Assembly (NCBI GenBank): GCA_041742255.1
Contig: JBGSIZ010000349.1
Location: 1-5,315 of the forward strand
Length of the DNA: 5,315 bases
From: JBGSIZ01 sp041742255
GTDB taxonomy: Bacteria > Pseudomonadota > Alphaproteobacteria > Rhodobacterales > Rhodobacteraceae
Direction: 5' to 3'
Shown here: positions 1 to 5,315 of the stretch, piece by piece
Numbering within the stretch: position 1 is the stretch's first letter
Layout of the letters: the number at the start of each line of letters is the position of its first letter
Notes under the pieces: generated by a model
Database searches by the model: none
What the model was told of the DNA's origin: nothing
Seen by the model: only the letters and a program-made list of their open reading frames with translations
Translations under genes and position numbers: made by a program

Positions 1-37
1 CCGCGCCCCCCGAGGTATTTGTAACGAGATGAAGGTG
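1..37. repeat. Possible Rhodobacteraceae intergenic element after valS
   Basis: These 37 bases lie downstream of the valS stop and are the only visible part of that intergenic region. On the plus strand they contain a run of C, then GAGGTATTTG, then ACGAGATGAAG. From memory, this arrangement (C-run, G-rich step, TATTT, then an A/G-rich AGA-GAAG end) resembles a short element scattered between genes in many Rhodobacteraceae genomes. Only one copy is seen in this window, so its repeat nature cannot be shown here. No complete hairpin with a T-run is visible, so I do not call a valS terminator. Confidence 0.3.
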
Positions 38-3000
38 TTAGGCGATTTCTGAGAGCCGGGCGAGGGCTGCCTTGAGTTGGGCTTCTTCGCCTATGCGCAG
101 GGCGAGGTTGGCGCGGGCTTCTTCGACCACGTCGGCTGGGGCCGAGGACGCGAAATTGGGGTTGTTCAGACGTCCGCGCAGGCCCCCCAGTTCTTTTTGC
201 AACTTCTCCAACGCCTTGGAAACACGGATTTTTTCGGCACCCACGTCGATGATGTCCGCCAGCGGCAGCGCGAAGGTTGCGCCTGTGGTGGGGATCGTGA
301 TGGACCCTTTTGGGGGGGTGCCGGGGGTTATGGTGCTGATCCGGGCGAGCCGTTTGATCAGGACCTCGTTATTGGCGAGGGCCTGCCGCGCGGCATCGTC
401 AGATTCCATTGCAATAACAGGCACTTGGAGACCGGCGGGCACGTTCATTTGGGCGCGCGCGGACCGGATCCCCTCGATCATCGAGATGGCCCAGTTCAAT
501 TCGGCGTCGGCATCTGCATCGACAAGGTCGGCCGCCGTGTAGGTTGGCCAATCGGTGAGCGTCAAGGGCGCCGTCCGTTTGCCCATGACACCCCACAATT
601 CTTCGGTGATGAAGGGCATGATGGGGTGCAGAAGGATCACGCACTGATCCAGAACCCACGCCATAACCTGTTGAGTTTCCGACCGAATTTCCGGTGTGCT
701 GTCCATCAGCAAGGGTTTGGAAAACTCGACATACCAGTCGCAGACCTTGCCCCAGACAAAGGCATAGAGCGCGTTGGCCGCGTCGTTGAAGCGGTAGGCG
801 GCCAGTGCTGCGTCCACTTCCTCGCGCACCTTGCCGACCTCGCCCACGATCCAGCGGTTGACCGTTTGGGTCGGCTGGACAAAGCGTCGGTTTTCCGTCG
901 GTATCCCGTCGGTGTCATTTTCGCCGAAAACGCCGTTCATTTCGGCGAAACGGCAGGCATTCCACAGCTTGGTGGTGAAGTTCCGATAGCCCTTGACCCG
1001 GTCCATCGAGATTTTCAGCACGCCGCCAATCGCCGCCATTTGGGTGAGCGTGAACCGCAGCGCATCGGCCCCGTATTCGTCCACCACATCCAAGGGGTCG
1101 ATCACGTTGCCCTTGGTCTTGGACATTTTCTGGCCTTTTTCGTCGCGGACCAGTTGGTGCAGATAGACGGTGTGGAACGGTTCCTGTTCCACGACCGCAA
1201 GCTGCATCATCATCATCCGCGCGACCCAGAAGAACAGGATGTCCTGCCCGGTGATCAGCACATCGGTGGGGAAATATTTGCGCGTGCTGTCGTCCCAATT
1301 GGGCCAGCCCAGCGTGCCGATGGGCCAGAGGCCCGAGGAGAACCATGTGTCGAGGACGTCGTCATCTCGGCCTATTGAAAGAAGCACATTGCCGTCATGG
1401 CCCTTCGTTGCAGACCAATGACCACCGGGCAATTCACTTTCCGCAATCTTAATATGGCCAGAAAAACCGGCGTATTTTTCTGCCGCCAAAGTTATCGCGG
1501 CGGACGCGCTCGGGGCGCAGAAAGCAAGCGGGTTTTCGTCGCGACCCAAAACATCAGAAGTCACAACACTATCGCCCAGAGGGATGCTTTCGAGCTGATT
1601 GAGGGTTGGCCCATACCACACCGGGATCTGGTGGCCCCACCAGAGTTGCCGCGAGATGCACCAGGGTTCGATGTTTTCGAGCCAATGGTAATAGGTTTTT
1701 TCGCCCGATTCGGGCAGGATTTTCGTGCGTCCCTCGCGCACGGCGTCCAATGCCGGGCCCACGATTTTCGCCGTGTCCACATACCATTGATCGGTCAGCA
1801 TGGGTTCGATGACCACGCCGGAGCGGTCGCCGAAGGGTTGCATGATTTTCTTGGCCTCGACGAACGGGATTTCGGTGCGTGCATCACGCACCCTACCGTC
1901 GTCGTCGACGTCGGTGTCGGCGGGGGTCGGGTCGTAGGCCGGGTTGGGGCACATGACCGCCAGACCTTCGGCGGTGATGGCGGCCACCACCGCGCGGCGC
2001 GCCGCGAACCGGTCCAGCCCGCGATAGTCTTCGGGGACAAGGTTGATCGCGTCGATCTGTTCGATGGTAAAGGCGGCACCCGTGGCGTGGGCCGAAGCCT
2101 TGGCAGCCTCAACGCTGTAGTCGGCCCCGTCCGCCCGCATCGCGCCGCGCGTGTCCATCAGGCGGTAGCAGGGGATATTGTTGCGCTGTGCAACGCCATA
2201 ATCGTTGAAATCATGCGCCCCGGTGATTTTCACCGCGCCCGACCCGAAGGTCGGATCGGGGTATTCATCGGTGATGATCGGGACCTTGCGGCGGTGTTCC
2301 TTTGGCCCCACCGGGATTTCGCAGAGCATGCCCACGATGGGCGCATAGCGTTCATCCGAGGGATGCACCGCGACGGCCCCGTCGCCCAGCATGGTTTCGG
2401 GGCGCGTGGTGGCGATGGAAATGTAGTCCCGCTTTTCGCGCAGGGTCACGTTGCCCTCTGCGTCTTTTTCCACATAGTCATAGGTCGCCCCACCGGCGAG
2501 CGGGTATTTGAAGTGCCACATATGCCCGTCCACCTCGAGGTTTTCGACCTCCAGATCGGAAATGGCGGTTTCAAAATGGGGGTCCCAGTTCACCAGCCGT
2601 TTGCCGCGATAAATCAGACCCTTGTTATACATGTCCACGAACACCTTGATGACGGCGTCGTGAAAGTTGCCCTCTTCGCCCGCAGGGGCCCCCGGCGCGC
2701 CCGACATGGTGAACGCGTTGCGGTCCCAATCGCAGGACGCCCCGAGCCGCTTGAGCTGGTTGATGATGGTGCCGCCGTATTGGCCCTTCCATTCCCAGAC
2801 CTTTTGCAGGAACGCCTCTCGCCCAAGGTCGCGCCGCCCCGGTTGCTGGGTCTGCGCCAGCATCTTTTCCACCTGAAGCTGGGTCGCGATGCCCGCGTGA
2901 TCTTGGCCCGGTTGCCACAGCACATCGAACCCCCGCATCCGGTGCCAGCGCGTCAGGATGTCCTGAAGCGTGTTGTTGAAGGCGTGCCCAAGGTGCAGCG

Positions 3001-3151
3001 CCCCCGTGACGTTGGGCGGCGGGATCATGATGGTGAACGTGTCCGCCCCCGGTTTCGCATTGGCCCCGGCGGCAAAGCACCCGGCCTGTTCCCACATGGC
3101 GTAGATCCGGCCCTCGGCCTCGGTCGCGTCGAAATTCTTGTCCATCGCCAT
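38..3151 (-). CDS. valS: Valyl-tRNA synthetase (class Ia), complete
   Basis: The product charges tRNA-Val with valine using ATP, in the cytoplasm, and hydrolyses mischarged threonine. It has 1037 residues; E. coli ValRS has about 950. Motifs in order are: PPPNVTG at 44-50 leading into the HIGH-type signature HLGH at 53-56; GQDHAG at 82-87; the CP1 editing domain with TTRPET at 248-253 and AHDFNDY at 312-318; WCISRQLWWGH at 497-507; DDDVLDTW at 596-603; the KMSKS loop, written KMSKT, at 675-679; an alpha-helical anticodon-binding domain from about 767 to 920; and a C-terminal coiled-coil tRNA-binding arm from about 966 to 1030. The start ATG at 3151 is chosen because GGGTGA lies at ideal spacing upstream; a second ATG two codons later is possible but worse placed. 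The extra length is mostly about 80 residues between VWY (ends at 513) and DDDVLDTW, where E. coli has roughly 40. All catalytic motifs are intact, so it should be functional. It is transcribed away from the DUF2589 cluster. Confidence 0.98.
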   Translation of the reverse strand: MAMDKNFDATEAEGRIYAMWEQAGCFAAGANAKPGADTFTIMIPPPNVTGALHLGHAFNNTLQDILTRWHRMRGFDVLWQPGQDHAGIATQLQVEKMLAQTQQPGRRDLGREAFLQKVWEWKGQYGGTIINQLKRLGASCDWDRNAFTMSGAPGAPAGEEGNFHDAVIKVFVDMYNKGLIYRGKRLVNWDPHFETAISDLEVENLEVDGHMWHFKYPLAGGATYDYVEKDAEGNVTLREKRDYISIATTRPETMLGDGAVAVHPSDERYAPIVGMLCEIPVGPKEHRRKVPIITDEYPDPTFGSGAVKITGAHDFNDYGVAQRNNIPCYRLMDTRGAMRADGADYSVEAAKASAHATGAAFTIEQIDAINLVPEDYRGLDRFAARRAVVAAITAEGLAVMCPNPAYDPTPADTDVDDDGRVRDARTEIPFVEAKKIMQPFGDRSGVVIEPMLTDQWYVDTAKIVGPALDAVREGRTKILPESGEKTYYHWLENIEPWCISRQLWWGHQIPVWYGPTLNQLESIPLGDSVVTSDVLGRDENPLAFCAPSASAAITLAAEKYAGFSGHIKIAESELPGGHWSATKGHDGNVLLSIGRDDDVLDTWFSSGLWPIGTLGWPNWDDSTRKYFPTDVLITGQDILFFWVARMMMMQLAVVEQEPFHTVYLHQLVRDEKGQKMSKTKGNVIDPLDVVDEYGADALRFTLTQMAAIGGVLKISMDRVKGYRNFTTKLWNACRFAEMNGVFGENDTDGIPTENRRFVQPTQTVNRWIVGEVGKVREEVDAALAAYRFNDAANALYAFVWGKVCDWYVEFSKPLLMDSTPEIRSETQQVMAWVLDQCVILLHPIMPFITEELWGVMGKRTAPLTLTDWPTYTAADLVDADADAELNWAISMIEGIRSARAQMNVPAGLQVPVIAMESDDAARQALANNEVLIKRLARISTITPGTPPKGSITIPTTGATFALPLADIIDVGAEKIRVSKALEKLQKELGGLRGRLNNPNFASSAPADVVEEARANLALRIGEEAQLKAALARLSEIA

Positions 3152-3154
3152 GCT

Positions 3155-3228
3155 GTCACCCGTTTGTTTGCGCGCGTTTTAGCCCGCGGGGCGGCCAAGG
3201 GAAAGCAGATATGGGCGTGCCGGGTGAC
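3155..3228 (-). promoter_or_regulatory. Inverted repeat that could mask the valS ribosome binding site
   Basis: Read in the valS direction, GTCACCCG (3228 to 3221) is exactly complementary to CGGGTGAC (3162 to 3155), which contains the GGGTGA Shine-Dalgarno of valS. The arms are 58 bases apart, with a GC-rich palindrome between them. If transcription starts upstream of 3228, the leader could fold so that the ribosome binding site is paired. An 8-base match in a region this size has a noticeable chance of being accidental, so the regulatory reading is tentative. Confidence 0.2.
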
Positions 3229-3305
3229 GTAGGGTCAGGTATTCCAGACTAGGCACATTGCCGCGACGCGCGCACCATTCCCCTTGTTTTCAACGATCCA
3301 CATTC

Positions 3306-3310
3306 AGGAG
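3306..3310 (+). promoter_or_regulatory. Ribosome binding site that fixes the first DUF2589 start
   Basis: AGGAG is followed by seven bases and then ATG at 3318. The frame is open further upstream to a TTG at 3258, but that codon has no comparable site, and the added residues (Arg/His/Pro-rich) do not look like part of the family. The ATG at 3318 is therefore the supported start. Confidence 0.85.
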
Positions 3311-3317
3311 ACGACCC

Positions 3318-3962
3318 ATGGCAAAAGTTGATATTGCTGCCGAAACCCAAGCCCTGCCGCTGGGTTACTATATCTCTGCCCCGCTGACCGCCGCGATCGA
3401 AGGGCAGGCGCTGTCCGCCCAATCCACCATCGAGTTCATTGATGCGCTGGGCACCGATGATTTCGGCGAAATCCGCACCGCCGAATTCAAATATGACAAG
3501 GTGGTCACCGATCCCACGACCGGCGAATCCAGCGTGGTCAAATCCACCCTGACCGTGCCGTTGCTGTCCATGGTCGAGGCCCCCCATATGGCCATCGAGG
3601 ACCTGACGGTGGGGTTTGAATTCAACATCCGCGAGACGATTTCCAAGGAAAACCAGTTGAAGCTGGCGGGGTCATTCTCCACCGAAACCGCCGTGACCAC
3701 ATCGACCAATGTGCAGGCCGCCACGGGCGGGTTGTTCAAGTTTCTGTATGGCAAGGTGTCCGCCGACACGACCACCACCGCCAGTTTCAAATCCAACCTG
3801 TCGGTGTCTGCCGCCTATCAGCGCACCGAACGCCGCGAACAGGACCGCCGCGCCACGCTCAAGATGAACATGACCGCCAAGCAGCGCGTTCCCGAAGGGT
3901 TCCAGCGCGTCATGGGCATTTTCGCCGACACGATCACCGCACAGGCCGATTTGCCAAGCTGA
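3318..3962 (+). CDS. DUF2589 family protein, first paralogue
   Basis: This is a 214-residue protein that I assign to DUF2589, a family without an established function. The features that recall the family are an N-terminal amphipathic helix (about 22-44, PLTAAIEGQ then FID), a strand region around EFKYD (56-60), the core LTVPLLSM (78-85) followed by a proline and the alternating strand IEDLTVGFEF (93-102), and a C-terminal block with a basic stretch (169-178) ending in VPEGFQRVMGIFADTI (191-206). The middle (115-160) is rich in Thr and Ser and probably flexible. It has no signal peptide, transmembrane helix or recognisable catalytic motif, so a cytoplasmic, non-enzymatic role is the simplest inference. 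It is the first gene of the plus-strand cluster, 67 bases ahead of a second DUF2589 gene. The family call is from remembered sequence character. Confidence 0.85.
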   Translation: MAKVDIAAETQALPLGYYISAPLTAAIEGQALSAQSTIEFIDALGTDDFGEIRTAEFKYDKVVTDPTTGESSVVKSTLTVPLLSMVEAPHMAIEDLTVGFEFNIRETISKENQLKLAGSFSTETAVTTSTNVQAATGGLFKFLYGKVSADTTTTASFKSNLSVSAAYQRTERREQDRRATLKMNMTAKQRVPEGFQRVMGIFADTITAQADLPS

Positions 3963-3975
3963 CGCCCCATTGGCA

Positions 3976-3993
3976 GGGCGCAGGCCCGTGCCC
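3976..3993 (+). repeat. Small intergenic hairpin between the two DUF2589 genes
   Basis: The 18 bases from GGGCGC to GTGCCC can form a six-pair stem (five G-C pairs and one G-T) with a six-base loop. It lies in the 67-base gap after the first DUF2589 stop. No T-run follows, so it does not look like an intrinsic terminator; it could mark an RNA processing or stability site, or be incidental in GC-rich DNA. Confidence 0.3.
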
Positions 3994-4017
3994 CGCCATA
4001 TCCCCGATTGACCAGAC

Positions 4018-4023
4018 AGGAGG
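4018..4023 (+). promoter_or_regulatory. Strong ribosome binding site of the second DUF2589 gene
   Basis: A perfect AGGAGG lies six bases ahead of ATG 4030. It is the strongest site in the cluster, which suggests independent and efficient initiation of this paralogue despite the shared transcript. It also fixes the start. Confidence 0.85.
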
Positions 4024-4029
4024 CCCCCG

Positions 4030-4620
4030 ATGGCCGACACCGACGACGATTATGAGATCGGCGCGTTGCTGGGTGCTCCGGTCCGCGCGATCCAGTCCGC
4101 CCAGATTGATGCGGAACGCGAGTATGTCCAGTTTCTGCTGGACTACGGGATGGAGGAGTCAACCCGCAAGGTCGGCACAAAAACCGTCCCCACGATGAAG
4201 CTGCGCGAATTTGAGTTCGGCATGACCCGCAGTATCCCCGACCCTACCCGCCCCGGCGAAGTGGTGGACCGCGAGGCCCGCATCCGCGCCCCGTTGCTGT
4301 CGATGATCCAGTTGCCCGCTATCGGAATCGAGGAGGCCACCATTGACCTGACCCTTGATGTCCAACTGGACAAGACCGCCACCCAAAAGGCTGCCGGCAC
4401 CCCGCTTGCGGGCGCGTTCGTGCCGGGCCGGGCGGTGGCCGCCCCGGTATTGAAAGGTGTTGTGGGCGGCGGTTCCGTCACCCGGAATTTCCGCACCCAC
4501 GGCAAACTGACCGTGAGCCTGAAACTGCGCACCACCCATGACGACGATATGCATGGCCGCCTTGCCCGGCTGATTGGCGAGGGGTTGTCCGCGTCAATCG
4601 AAATCCCCGAGACCAAGTAG
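4030..4620 (+). CDS. DUF2589 family protein, second and divergent paralogue
   Basis: This is a 196-residue protein with the same order of elements as the preceding gene product: an acidic N-terminus (MADTDDDYE), an amphipathic helix (about 14-40, GAPVRAIQSAQ), a strand around FEFGM (61-65), the core APLLSMIQLP (87-96) followed by the alternating strand IEEATIDLTLDV (100-111), and a C-terminal strand KLTVSLKLRTT (159-169) with a final helix (174-187). Overall identity to the upstream paralogue is low by eye, but PLLSM is shared exactly (88-92 here, 81-85 there). It differs in having a Gly/Ala/Val-rich segment (122-149) in place of the Thr/Ser-rich one, and it lacks the VPEGF sequence. No signal peptide or catalytic motif is visible; the segment 122-149 is hydrophobic but glycine-rich and broken, so I do not call a membrane helix. 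The function is unknown. Two unlike copies side by side suggest different subunits of one assembly. Confidence 0.75.
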   Translation: MADTDDDYEIGALLGAPVRAIQSAQIDAEREYVQFLLDYGMEESTRKVGTKTVPTMKLREFEFGMTRSIPDPTRPGEVVDREARIRAPLLSMIQLPAIGIEEATIDLTLDVQLDKTATQKAAGTPLAGAFVPGRAVAAPVLKGVVGGGSVTRNFRTHGKLTVSLKLRTTHDDDMHGRLARLIGEGLSASIEIPETK

Positions 4621-4638
4621 GCCCGTAGTCCCATTTGA

Positions 4639-4644
4639 AAGGAG
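4639..4644 (+). promoter_or_regulatory. Ribosome binding site of the Trypco2-like gene
   Basis: AAGGAG sits six bases before ATG 4651, in the 30-base gap after the second DUF2589 stop. It fixes this start. Confidence 0.8.
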
Positions 4645-4650
4645 CCGATC

Positions 4651-5058
4651 ATGGCCCGCAACCCGACCCCATCAACCCTTGGTTCTGTTGTCCGCGATTT
4701 GCAGATTGGCACCCCTGTGACCCCCGACAGGTTCAAAGAGTTCAAGCCGCAGGATGGCCCCGCCAAACCCGCCGAGGATTTGCGCCTGTCCGAATACATC
4801 GCCGCCGTTCGCCGCGAGGTGGAGTCCGTCAATTTCATTGCCGCATCTTCGGACCCTAACGTGCCGAAATTCATGGTGTCCGATGTCGAATTGGAACTGG
4901 TCTGTGCGATTTCCGAAATCAGCGATGATGGTTTGCGCGTGACCGTGGACGCGGCCAAGCTGGCCGCCACGCCCGAGGCCATGTTGCAAAAGGTCAAGCT
5001 GCGCCTGACCGACCCGGATGTTTTGAATCTGCAACTGGCGGTGCGGGACAAGGCGTAG
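4651..5058 (+). CDS. Small protein with a Trypco2-like domain
   Basis: This is a 135-residue protein. The first 40 or so residues are proline-rich and probably disordered. From about 44 to 122 the pattern resembles Trypco2 (trypsin-co-occurring domain 2): an amphipathic helix LSEYIAAVRREVESV (46-60), then strand FMVSDVELELVCAI (74-87), a turn SDDG (91-94), strand LRVTVD (95-100), and a last strand MLQKVKLRLT (111-120), ending in a short strand and VRDKA. Trypco2 is known from comparative genomics of bacterial NTP-dependent conflict systems as a small domain encoded near trypsin-like proteases and other effectors; its biochemical role is not established. Here no protease or NTPase is visible in the window. 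The call rests on remembered pattern only and could instead be a further DUF2589-like protein, since its central strand matches those of the two upstream gene products. No signal peptide or membrane segment is seen. Confidence 0.6.
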   Translation: MARNPTPSTLGSVVRDLQIGTPVTPDRFKEFKPQDGPAKPAEDLRLSEYIAAVRREVESVNFIAASSDPNVPKFMVSDVELELVCAISEISDDGLRVTVDAAKLAATPEAMLQKVKLRLTDPDVLNLQLAVRDKA

Positions 5059-5060
5059 CG

Positions 5061-5315
5061 ATGCAAGCCCAGTCCAAGAAACGCCGCGATCCGTTCGGGA
5101 TGTTCCCTGATCTGTCCCGGTTGATCCCGCCCATTTCGATTGATTTCGCCCCGTTCGAGATAGGGTTTGTCGATATGTTTGCCGCTGGTTTTTCGGGTGC
5201 GAATTTTGGCGAGACGGGGTTTGGCGGGCTGTCTTCCCCCGAACAGGCGGCCCCGGCGCCCAGCCCCGAGGCGGCGGCCAGTCCCGAAGTTGTCGCGCCA
5301 ACCCCCGCACCAAAC
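5061..5315 (+). CDS. Unrecognised Pro/Ala-rich protein, 3' end cut by the window
   Basis: The frame opens at ATG two bases after the preceding stop and stays open for 85 codons to the window edge. A weak AAGG (5050-5053) inside the end of the upstream gene is seven bases from the ATG, so translation is probably coupled. I do not recognise the family. The N-terminus is basic (KKRR at 6-9), followed by DPFGMFPDL and a Phe/Gly-rich, mildly hydrophobic region (28-57) without a continuous stretch long enough for a membrane helix. From about 59 on it becomes a low-complexity Pro/Ala/Glu tract that looks like a flexible linker and is still running at the edge. A domain may follow beyond the window. 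It could be a scaffold or linker protein for the three upstream products, but this is inference from position only. Confidence 0.8.
   Translation, partial: MQAQSKKRRDPFGMFPDLSRLIPPISIDFAPFEIGFVDMFAAGFSGANFGETGFGGLSSPEQAAPAPSPEAAASPEVVAPTPAPN

Larger units (their letters stand above)
3152..3317. promoter_or_regulatory. Divergent intergenic region between valS and the DUF2589 operon
   Basis: This 166-base region separates the divergent start codons of valS and the first DUF2589 gene, so it should hold a promoter for each direction. I looked for -35/-10 pairs on both strands and found none convincing at 16-18 base spacing. The visible structure is an 8-base palindrome CCCGCGGG at 3183-3190 and a pair of inverted 8-base arms, GTCACCCG at 3155-3162 and CGGGTGAC at 3221-3228. 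No RNA gene or small reading frame with a good ribosome binding site is apparent. Confidence 0.45.

Noticed and set aside
1..37. Intrinsic terminator for valS
   Set aside because: No complete stem followed by a T-run is present in the 37 visible bases.
77..1378. Open frame of 433 codons on the plus strand over the 3' half of valS
   Set aside because: Same antisense artefact: composition is unlike a real protein, no domain is visible, and valS on the other strand has every expected motif.
1397..3232. Long open frame of 611 codons on the plus strand, antisense to valS
   Set aside because: It lies almost wholly over valS, its His/Arg/Gly/Val-rich translation has no recognisable domain, and it has no convincing start. 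Long antisense frames are expected opposite a GC-rich gene with strong third-position bias.
3284..3312. TTGTTT at 3284 as a -35 box for the DUF2589 operon
   Set aside because: At 17 bases spacing the expected -10 falls on the ribosome binding site and is not AT-rich.
3258..3317. Upstream TTG start extending the first DUF2589 protein by 20 residues
   Set aside because: AGGAG is correctly placed for ATG 3318, while TTG 3258 lacks a comparable site and the extension is unlike the family.
4440..4480. Transmembrane helix in the Gly/Ala/Val-rich part of the second DUF2589 protein
   Set aside because: The hydrophobic stretch is broken by Pro, Arg, Lys and several glycines and is shorter than needed for a confident membrane segment.
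4143..5066. Open frame of 307 codons on the minus strand under the second DUF2589 and Trypco2-like genes
   Set aside because: The Ser/Arg-rich translation has no recognisable domain and is antisense to two genes with good ribosome binding sites.
3152..5315. Mobile element, CRISPR array, tRNA or rRNA in the cluster region
   Set aside because: I saw no transposase, integrase, regularly spaced direct repeats, tRNA-like cloverleaf or rRNA sequence.

Overview
The window looks like chromosomal DNA of an alphaproteobacterium, most likely a Rhodobacteraceae (Roseobacter/Rhodobacter-type) species. The evidence is a GC-rich composition, a long valyl-tRNA synthetase with an enlarged segment before its DDDVLDTW motif, and a short motif after valS that resembles an intergenic element I remember as common in that family. 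The family assignment is an inference from these points, not a database result.

Layout. The first 60% (38-3151, minus strand) is one complete housekeeping gene, valS. A 166-base divergent intergenic region follows (3152-3317). Then comes a plus-strand cluster of four tightly spaced genes that runs off the right edge: two different DUF2589 proteins (3318-3962 and 4030-4620), a small protein whose C-terminal two thirds look like a Trypco2-type domain (4651-5058), and the start of a Pro/Ala-rich protein that I do not recognise (5061 to the edge). The gaps are 67, 30 and 2 bases. The first three genes have good Shine-Dalgarno sequences, and no terminator is visible between any of them, so they are probably one operon.

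How the genes may work together. valS is ordinary translation machinery and probably unrelated to the cluster. DUF2589 has no established function. Trypco2 is a small domain known mainly from computational work on bacterial NTP-dependent conflict systems, where it occurs next to trypsin-like proteases and other effectors. Two divergent DUF2589 paralogues beside a Trypco2-like protein, all lacking signal peptides and clear membrane helices, suggest a set of small cytoplasmic proteins that may form a hetero-oligomer. All three share one similarly spaced alternating hydrophobic strand motif, which hints at related beta folds. No enzyme, protease, NTPase or toxin is visible here. If this is a defence or effector system, its active component lies beyond the right edge. 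This cluster is the part of the window worth following up.
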